From Gemmatimonadaceae bacterium (GTDB taxonomy: Bacteria > Gemmatimonadota > Gemmatimonadetes > Gemmatimonadales > Gemmatimonadaceae), in contig DASXUN010000003.1 of assembly GCA_036504815.1 (NCBI GenBank), forward strand, positions 124,001 through 188,000: a stretch of DNA of 64,000 nucleotides, in the 5' to 3' direction. Position numbers and translations under genes: made by a program. Positions 60,101 through 64,000 of this stretch are shown here, piece by piece. The notes beneath the pieces were generated by a model. It did not search any database and was not told the DNA's origin. It worked only from the letters and a program-made list of their open reading frames with translations. The number at the start of each line of letters is the position of its first letter. Position 1 is the first letter of the stretch.

Positions 60101-60279
60101 TGGTTCTCAGCGATTTCATGCTCACCGGCGGCGACGGACTGGGCCTTGGCGACGCGGCGCGCCGGGTGGAACCGCTCAACATCCAGGACCTCGACGCGCT
60201 CATTGCCTTCGTGCGCGCCATGCCGGGCGGCGTCATCGTCGCCGACGAGACGCCGCGCCTCACCTACCCCCGACCATGA
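57139..60279 (+). CDS. Tandem double 5'-nucleotidase (secreted)
   Basis: 1046 aa, about twice the usual length. Signal peptide (ending VRAQ), then two complete 5'-nucleotidase units. Unit 1 (about 25-540) has DVHGRL, DGGDLLQGNP, GNHEFNYG and FGHSHRE, then a 5'-nucleotidase C-terminal domain. Unit 2 (about 555-1035) has NDFHGA, DGGDMFQGT, GNHDFDWG, VAHDGGFC and TGHTHSM, then a second C-terminal domain with NNGGIRADLPAG. Metal ligands are intact in both. It releases phosphate and nucleosides from extracellular nucleotides. It heads a salvage operon and overlaps the next start (ATGA). Confidence 0.93.
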   Translation: MLPSLRAALLGSAVLFVAPPAVRAQGIPIDLVVAATSDVHGRLRAWDYFADTAESTRGLSRLATAVDSLRRAHPGRVILLDGGDLLQGNPMTFVASRMPAMPHPAMAAMNAMQYDAAAVGNHEFNYGVPFLEQAVRQARFPLLAANARRPDGSRAFAGFTLIERAGVKVGIVGVTNPGANIWDRANLRGRVTVTEIVPAVRFAVDSARAAGAELVVAIVHAGLGGASSYDTTASGGENVAGDVARQVAGIDLIVFGHSHREVADTTINGVLLVQPRQWAGSLAVATIRLQNRGATWSVVEKHGQLIRARGHEESPAVVQAVAAAHDAARAQTNRAIGATLTTWRSDSARTHDTPLVDWVLDVERRVFGADLASTAAFDLGATLGPDKITVAQLARLYPYENTLQLVQVSGAVLRAYLEQSARYFVVTPGDEPTVTTDPEIPGFNFDIVGGAEYAIDLSRPPGDRITGLRVRGRDVAAADSFTLAVNNYRAGGGGGYGMLRGAPVLRDTQVEIRDLLIAEVERRQTLSAAEFTDRHWRIEPAAYAAAAYRAVHGASTPATLRLISINDFHGALESRPDGNQGNRGGAAQVAHAIRSAQQECGASCVTVLLDGGDMFQGTAASNLAYGRPVTQFYNALDFAAGALGNHDFDWGQDTLRARMRDLHHAVLGANVTYADGRRVPWVRGDTIVVRGGVRIGIVGVASELTPRVTMAKNVADLRFAPPAPVINERARALRARGATVVIAVAHDGGFCDTRGAAPACTGEVVTLAQGITEKVDALVTGHTHSMLNTEMNGIPVVQARSSGRAIAVLDLPLGPDGRVAGRARGTVRNVESDATPADADIARLVQEATASIASRVNQRVGELAAPMLRHGEEYALGHLIADAQRAAGKADFAVMNNGGIRADLPAGAVTYSALFEVQPFGNVLYRVTARGDALRAYFERMYNGQRPPRVHVSGIALTWDNSRPADQRLVQATLPNGQRLDDAHEYTLVLSDFMLTGGDGLGLGDAARRVEPLNIQDLDALIAFVRAMPGGVIVADETPRLTYPRP

Positions 60280-60512
60280 CCGACTCCCTGACCGTCTTCG
60301 TCAATGCGCACACCGTGCAGGTGCCGGCCGGCGCCACCGTCCTCGACGCCGTGCGCGCCTTTGACGCCGCCGAGGGCGATGCCGTTGCCGCCGGCACGCG
60401 CGGAATCACCGACAGCCGCGGCCTGCCCGTGGCGTTCGCCGCGCCGGTGCACGGTGGCGCCATCTTCCGCCTCGTCTCCGCTCGCGCCGGCCGCACTGGG
60501 GACGCCGAGTGA
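60276..60512 (+). CDS. Small beta-grasp-like (ThiS/MoaD-like) protein
   Basis: 78 aa. Beginning MTDSLTVFVNAHTVQVPAGATVLDAV, which resembles the beta-hairpin-helix start of the ThiS/MoaD/ferredoxin beta-grasp fold. It has no Cys for an iron-sulfur cluster and no C-terminal Gly-Gly, so it is not a classical sulfur carrier. Start and stop overlap neighbours by four bases (ATGA, GTGA), indicating a real coupled gene between the nucleotidase and adenosine deaminase. Function unknown. Confidence 0.75.
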   Translation: MTDSLTVFVNAHTVQVPAGATVLDAVRAFDAAEGDAVAAGTRGITDSRGLPVAFAAPVHGGAIFRLVSARAGRTGDAE

Positions 60513-61555
60513 CAGTCGCCACTGCTGACCTGCTGCGCCGCCTGCCCAAGACGGAACTGCACTGTCACCTCGACGGCTGCGTGCGCCCGTCCACGCTGCT
60601 CGAGCTGGCCGCCGAGTACGACAAGCCGATGCCGGCCGACGACGCGGAGCAGCTCGCGCGCTACATGCTCGTGGATGACGCGGAGAACCTCGAGGACTAC
60701 CTCGAGCGCTTCTCGGTCACGCTCTCGGTGATGCAGACCAGCGAGGCCCTCGAGCGGATTGCGTACGAACTGGCGGAGGACGCGGCCCGCGAAGGGGTGC
60801 GCTACCTCGAGACGCGCTATGCGCCGGTGCTCAACGTGCGCGGGGGGCTCTCGCTGGAGGAATCGGTCGAGGCGCCGCTGCGCGGGCTCGCGCGGGCGCA
60901 CCAGGAGTACGGCATCGTCGGGCGCGTGATCGTCTGCGCCATCCGCAACATGGCGCCCGAGGTGTCGCTCGAGCTCGCCAAGCTGGCCGTCGCCTTCAAG
61001 CATCGCGGGGTCGTGGGCTTCGACCTCGCCGGCGGCGAGGCCGGCAACCCCGGGCGACGCCACAAGGACGCCTTCGACTACGCGCGTGAGCACGACCTCC
61101 CGTGCACCTGCCATGCGGGGGAGGGTGACGGTCCCGATTCGGTGCGCGAGGCCGTGCACGGCCTCTGCGCCTGTCGCATCGGTCACGGCACGCGGCTCAT
61201 CGAGGATGAGTCGCTCACCCAGTACATTGCCGACCGGCAGATCACCGTCGAGTGCTGCATCACCAGCAACGTCCAGACGCGCGCGGCGGCGTCGTTGGAC
61301 GCGCATCCCCTGCGCGCGTTCTTCGATCGCGGGCTCAATGTCGCGCTCAGCACCGACAATCGGTTGATGAGCGGCGTCACGCTGGTGGATGAGTATCAGA
61401 AGGCCGCGCGGCACCTCGGCTTCACGTTCGAGGAGCTCTGCACCATTGCGCGAAACGGATTCCGGAGCGCCTTCCTGCACGAGGAGGAGCGACGCACCCT
61501 GCTGGCCACGGTCGATCGCGACATCGCGGCGCTGATGGCGGAGGTGACCAAGTGA
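60509..61555 (+). CDS. add: Adenosine deaminase
   Basis: 348 aa from a GTG overlapping the upstream stop. Zinc site intact: HCH in KTELHCHLDGC, His in CHAGEGDG, and Asp in LSTDNRLMSG. Catalytic Glu is in HAGEG and His in CRIGHGTRL. It converts adenosine to inosine. Placed after the nucleotidase and before PNP, it forms a linear pathway from AMP to hypoxanthine. Deamination of a related purine nucleoside cannot be excluded. Confidence 0.93.
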   Translation: MTVATADLLRRLPKTELHCHLDGCVRPSTLLELAAEYDKPMPADDAEQLARYMLVDDAENLEDYLERFSVTLSVMQTSEALERIAYELAEDAAREGVRYLETRYAPVLNVRGGLSLEESVEAPLRGLARAHQEYGIVGRVIVCAIRNMAPEVSLELAKLAVAFKHRGVVGFDLAGGEAGNPGRRHKDAFDYAREHDLPCTCHAGEGDGPDSVREAVHGLCACRIGHGTRLIEDESLTQYIADRQITVECCITSNVQTRAAASLDAHPLRAFFDRGLNVALSTDNRLMSGVTLVDEYQKAARHLGFTFEELCTIARNGFRSAFLHEEERRTLLATVDRDIAALMAEVTK

Positions 61556-62388
61556 GTCCTGTCGAAGCCACCCATGGCGCCGCCGCGGCGCGTGAGGCCG
61601 CGGCCGTCATCCGCCAACGGCTTGGCGTCGACGCGCCGGCCTGCGCCATCATCCTCGGCTCCGGGCTGGGCGGACTCGCCGACCGCATCGAGAATGCCCG
61701 GTGCCTGCCGTATGCCGAAATTCCGGGGTTCCACGCGACGCATGTCGTGGGGCACAAGGGACAGCTGATCGCGGGATCGCTGGGCGGCCGCGAAGTCGTC
61801 GCGTTGGCGGGCCGGTTTCACATGTACGAAGGGCATTCGCCACAGGTCAGCGCCTTTCCCGTGCGCGTCGTGCATGCGCTGGGGGCGAAGACGCTGTTCG
61901 TCTCGAATGCCTCGGGCGGCATTCGGCGCACCTTCAGCGCGGGCGACCTGATGGTGATCGAGGATCACCTGAACCTGCAGTTCGTGAACCCGCTCACCGG
62001 CCCGGTGGAGTCCACCGACGAACGGTTCCCCGACATGAGCGCCCCCTACTCGCCGCGACTCAAGGCCTTGCTGCGAGAGACGGCGCGCCGGCTCCACATC
62101 CCGCTGCAGGCCGGCGTCTACGTCGGCCTGCTGGGTCCGACGTATGAGACGCTCGCCGAGGTGCGGATGCTGGAGCGGCTCGGCGCCGACGCCACCGGGA
62201 TGAGCACCGTCCCGGAGGTGATCCTGGCGAACGCGCTTGGGCTGGAGGTGGTCGGGGTGTCGCTGATCTCGAACCCCGCGGCCGGGCTGTCCCCCGAGAA
62301 GCTCAGCCACGCCGACGTGATGCGCGCGGCGGAGGCGGCGGGCGAGAAGTTCGCTAGCCTCGTCGCGGAGTTTGTCGCGAGTCTCTAG
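61552..62388 (+). CDS. Purine nucleoside phosphorylase
   Basis: 278 aa from a GTG overlapping the add stop. Trimeric (PNP-I/MTAP-type) family: LGSGLGGLADRIE, GHKGQLIAG, RFHMYEGHSP, VSNASGGIRRTFSAGD, GPTYETLAEVRML, TGMSTVPEVILA and SLISNPAAGLS. The purine-site Asn (SNPAAG) and Glu (YETLAE) fit guanine/hypoxanthine nucleosides. It splits inosine or guanosine with phosphate to base plus ribose-1-phosphate. Last gene of the salvage operon. Confidence 0.94.
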   Translation: MSPVEATHGAAAAREAAAVIRQRLGVDAPACAIILGSGLGGLADRIENARCLPYAEIPGFHATHVVGHKGQLIAGSLGGREVVALAGRFHMYEGHSPQVSAFPVRVVHALGAKTLFVSNASGGIRRTFSAGDLMVIEDHLNLQFVNPLTGPVESTDERFPDMSAPYSPRLKALLRETARRLHIPLQAGVYVGLLGPTYETLAEVRMLERLGADATGMSTVPEVILANALGLEVVGVSLISNPAAGLSPEKLSHADVMRAAEAAGEKFASLVAEFVASL

Positions 62389-62390
62389 AG

Positions 62391-62518
62391 ATGGCGGATG
62401 GCAGAGGGCGGATGGCCGATGGCCGATGGCCGATGGCCGATGGCCGATGGCAGATGGCAGATGGCGGAGGGCAGATGACTTGTGCGCATCCGCCTTCCGC
62501 CATCTGTCATCCGCCATC
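62391..62518. repeat. Inverted array with up to about ten GATGGC-type heptamers
   Basis: Left arm 62391-62478 contains heptamers GATGGCG, GATGGCA and five consecutive GATGGCC units (about 62413-62447). Right arm 62488-62518 carries complementary CATCCGC/CATCTGT units. It lies between convergent stops (purine phosphorylase and M48 protease). Longest member of the family also found at 15198-15283 and 24747-24850. Confidence 0.88.
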
Positions 62519-62545
62519 ACTCTCTCCGCGACCTGCTCCCTCCCC

Positions 62546-63355
62546 TCACTTCTTGGGCGCCGGCAGGCTCAGCAGCCGTCGCTTGAACGTCTGGAACTCC
62601 TTCGAGTCCCGCGTGAGTCCCTGCAGCTGCGCCGCCGGATACCGCGCGATCATCGCCTTGGTGTCCGCGATGCGCGACTCCTCCATCGGATGTGACGCGA
62701 AGAAGCGGTCGACCTCCGTGGGCGTCGTCTTCCGCTCCTTCTGGAGGATCTCGAACATCTCGGGGATGCCGTTCGGATCGATCCCGGCCCGGATGACGTA
62801 GCGCACCCCCTCCTCGTCGGCCTCCGCCTCATCCGTCCGGCTGAACTTCGCGAAGGCGGCGCTGGCGCCAATCTGCATTGCCGCCTGCGTCAGCCCTGAG
62901 TTGCACGCCGAGGTCAGCGTGCAGAGCAGCGTGGCGCCGATGTTGGTGCCCTGGGCCTTCTGCATCTGTTTCACGCTGTGCCGCCGCGTGACGTGCCCAA
63001 TCTCGTGGCCGATGACGCCGGCCACCTGCGACATGTTCGTGGCGCGCTCGATCAGCCCCCGGTTCACGTAGATGTAGCCGCCCGGGACCGCAAAGGCATT
63101 TACCTCGCGGCTATCGACAACGTAGAAGTGCCAGTCGAGATTTCGCTGGTCGGCAATGCGGGCCAGGGTGTCCCCGAGGTAGTTGACGTACCGCGTGATC
63201 TCGGGATCCTGGATGAGCGGCAGTTCCTTGGCGATCTGTGAGGCGTAGTTGGCGCCAATCTCGACCTCCTGCTGGGTCGAGACCGCACAGCCCGTGGTGC
63301 AGAGGCACAGGCCCAGAAGGGCGGCGCGTGCGGGGGGGACGATACGATTCATCAT
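62546..63355 (-). CDS. M48-family metalloprotease lipoprotein
   Basis: 269 aa. Lipoprotein signal with lipobox TTGC. Zinc site HEIGH near 119-123, third ligand Glu in DEAEADEEGV. The M48 motif NAFAVPGGYIYVNRGLIE is present. Length and layout fit the BepA/LoiP/YcaL group, which degrade misfolded outer-membrane proteins in the periplasm. Start chosen at the first ATG (63355); a TTG three codons earlier and an ATG one codon later are possible. Confidence 0.93.
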   Translation of the reverse strand: MMNRIVPPARAALLGLCLCTTGCAVSTQQEVEIGANYASQIAKELPLIQDPEITRYVNYLGDTLARIADQRNLDWHFYVVDSREVNAFAVPGGYIYVNRGLIERATNMSQVAGVIGHEIGHVTRRHSVKQMQKAQGTNIGATLLCTLTSACNSGLTQAAMQIGASAAFAKFSRTDEAEADEEGVRYVIRAGIDPNGIPEMFEILQKERKTTPTEVDRFFASHPMEESRIADTKAMIARYPAAQLQGLTRDSKEFQTFKRRLLSLPAPKK

Positions 63356-63370
63356 GGAGAGCAATTAGTG

Positions 63371-64000
63371 GTGAAATGGCTCACGACGGCAAGGGACCTG
63401 CGGCGCCGGAAGTCGCGGGAACGGAACGGCCTCTTCGTCGCCGAAGGCGTCCGGACGGTCGAGGAACTGGCGCGCTCGCCGCTCACGGTGGAGACGGTGC
63501 TCTTCACCGAGCGGGCCGTGGCCGACATGCGGGCCGGCATGGTGATCCGGGCGCTCGAAAGCCGCGGCGTGCCGATCGTGCCGGTCACCGACGTGGAGTT
63601 TGAGTCGGCGGCCGACACCGAGCACCCGCAGGGCCTGCTGGCCGTCGCGCGGCAGCCGCGCCATACCCTGGAGGCCCTCCCGGTGGGCGGGACGACGCGG
63701 CTGCTCGTGCTCGACGCCATCCAGGATCCCGGCAACGTGGGCACGCTGGTGCGGACGGCGGCAGCGCTTGGCGCGGACGGCGTCGTGGCCCTCCCCGGCA
63801 CCGTCGATGTGTGGAATGCGAAGGTGATTCGCAGCGCGGTGGGCACGCACTTCCGCTTCCCAGTCGTGGAGGCATCGATCACGGCGCTCGGCGAGTTCCT
63901 CGATCGGCACGGTGTGGCGCTGTGGGGGACCGATGCCGGCGGCACGCCGATCGAGTCGGTGACCGCGGCGCCCCGCATCGCCGTTGCCGTCGGGAACGAG
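63371..64000 (+). CDS. SpoU (TrmH)-family RNA 2'-O-methyltransferase, truncated by window end
   Basis: 210 codons visible, open at the right edge. An N-terminal substrate-binding domain (RKSRERNGLFVAEGVRTVEEL) is followed by the knotted SPOUT domain. Motif 1 is LLVLDAIQDPGNVGTLVRTAAALG (conserved N and R of NxGxxxR), and the window ends inside motif 2 (AVAVGNE). It methylates a ribose 2'-OH in rRNA or tRNA. The GTG at 63371 is the probable start, or the GTG just before it. Only 15 bp separate it from the divergent M48 gene. Confidence 0.93.
   Translation, partial: MKWLTTARDLRRRKSRERNGLFVAEGVRTVEELARSPLTVETVLFTERAVADMRAGMVIRALESRGVPIVPVTDVEFESAADTEHPQGLLAVARQPRHTLEALPVGGTTRLLVLDAIQDPGNVGTLVRTAAALGADGVVALPGTVDVWNAKVIRSAVGTHFRFPVVEASITALGEFLDRHGVALWGTDAGGTPIESVTAAPRIAVAVGNE

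Noticed and set aside
62391..62518. Possible CRISPR array
   Set aside because: Units are 7 bp without spacers and occur in inverted arms; no cas genes nearby.

Overview
The window is about 64 kb of GC-rich bacterial chromosome with dense genes, frequent GTG/TTG starts and many 1-4 bp stop/start overlaps. It contains outer-membrane machinery (TonB receptor, porin, LPS-type sugar and kinase genes), a clade II-like nitrous-oxide reductase cluster, and secreted proteins of a style common in Gemmatimonadota. I infer a Gram-negative of that phylum. This rests on gene content and no marker gene in the window proves it. No insertion sequence, prophage or CRISPR array was seen.

Layout. 1-4990 (+): 3' end of nosZ, a membrane protein, nosL, nosD, nosF, nosY and a c-type cytochrome lipoprotein (N2O respiration). 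5095-8488 (-): FHA-GAF-adenylate cyclase, Kdo-kinase-like protein and a GT9 heptosyltransferase-like enzyme, translationally coupled. 8521-12216: trpE diverging from a large outer-membrane protein. 12324-15184 (+): PilB/GspE ATPase fused to a receiver domain, then a Nudix hydrolase. 15310-26783 (-): a proteostasis block of engB, lon, clpX, clpP, tig, tRNA-Leu, htrA and dnaK.

27044-56332 is a roughly 29 kb phosphate island. Pst system 1 is pstS, a phoU fused to an LMW-phosphatase-like domain, pstC, pstA and two divergent pstB paralogues. Then come rhomboid, ppk, two GT4 glycosyltransferases, an alkaline-phosphatase-superfamily enzyme and a PAP2 phosphatase, and a Ppx/GppA enzyme. An outer-membrane pair (TonB receptor plus surface lipoprotein) follows. 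Pst system 2 is pstS, a porin, pstC, pstA, two canonical pstB and phoU. phoR and phoB close the island, in one operon with udk. Five intergenic sites carry 11-bp-phased repeats resembling Pho boxes. They sit before pstS2, pstC2, the TonB receptor, the lipoprotein, and the divergent GT4/phosphodiesterase pair. This ties uptake, outer-membrane import and a probable lipid-remodelling module to PhoB.

57139-62388 (+) is a nucleoside-salvage operon: tandem double 5'-nucleotidase, a small beta-grasp-like protein, adenosine deaminase and purine nucleoside phosphorylase. The window ends with an M48 lipoprotein protease and a truncated SpoU-family RNA methyltransferase.

The strongest candidates for something new are in Pst system 1. 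Its two PstB proteins appear to form one consensus and one degenerate ATP site. Its PhoU carries a phosphatase-like domain that has lost the catalytic Cys and Arg. A separate curiosity is a set of short tandem, inverted repeat arrays placed at gene 3' ends.
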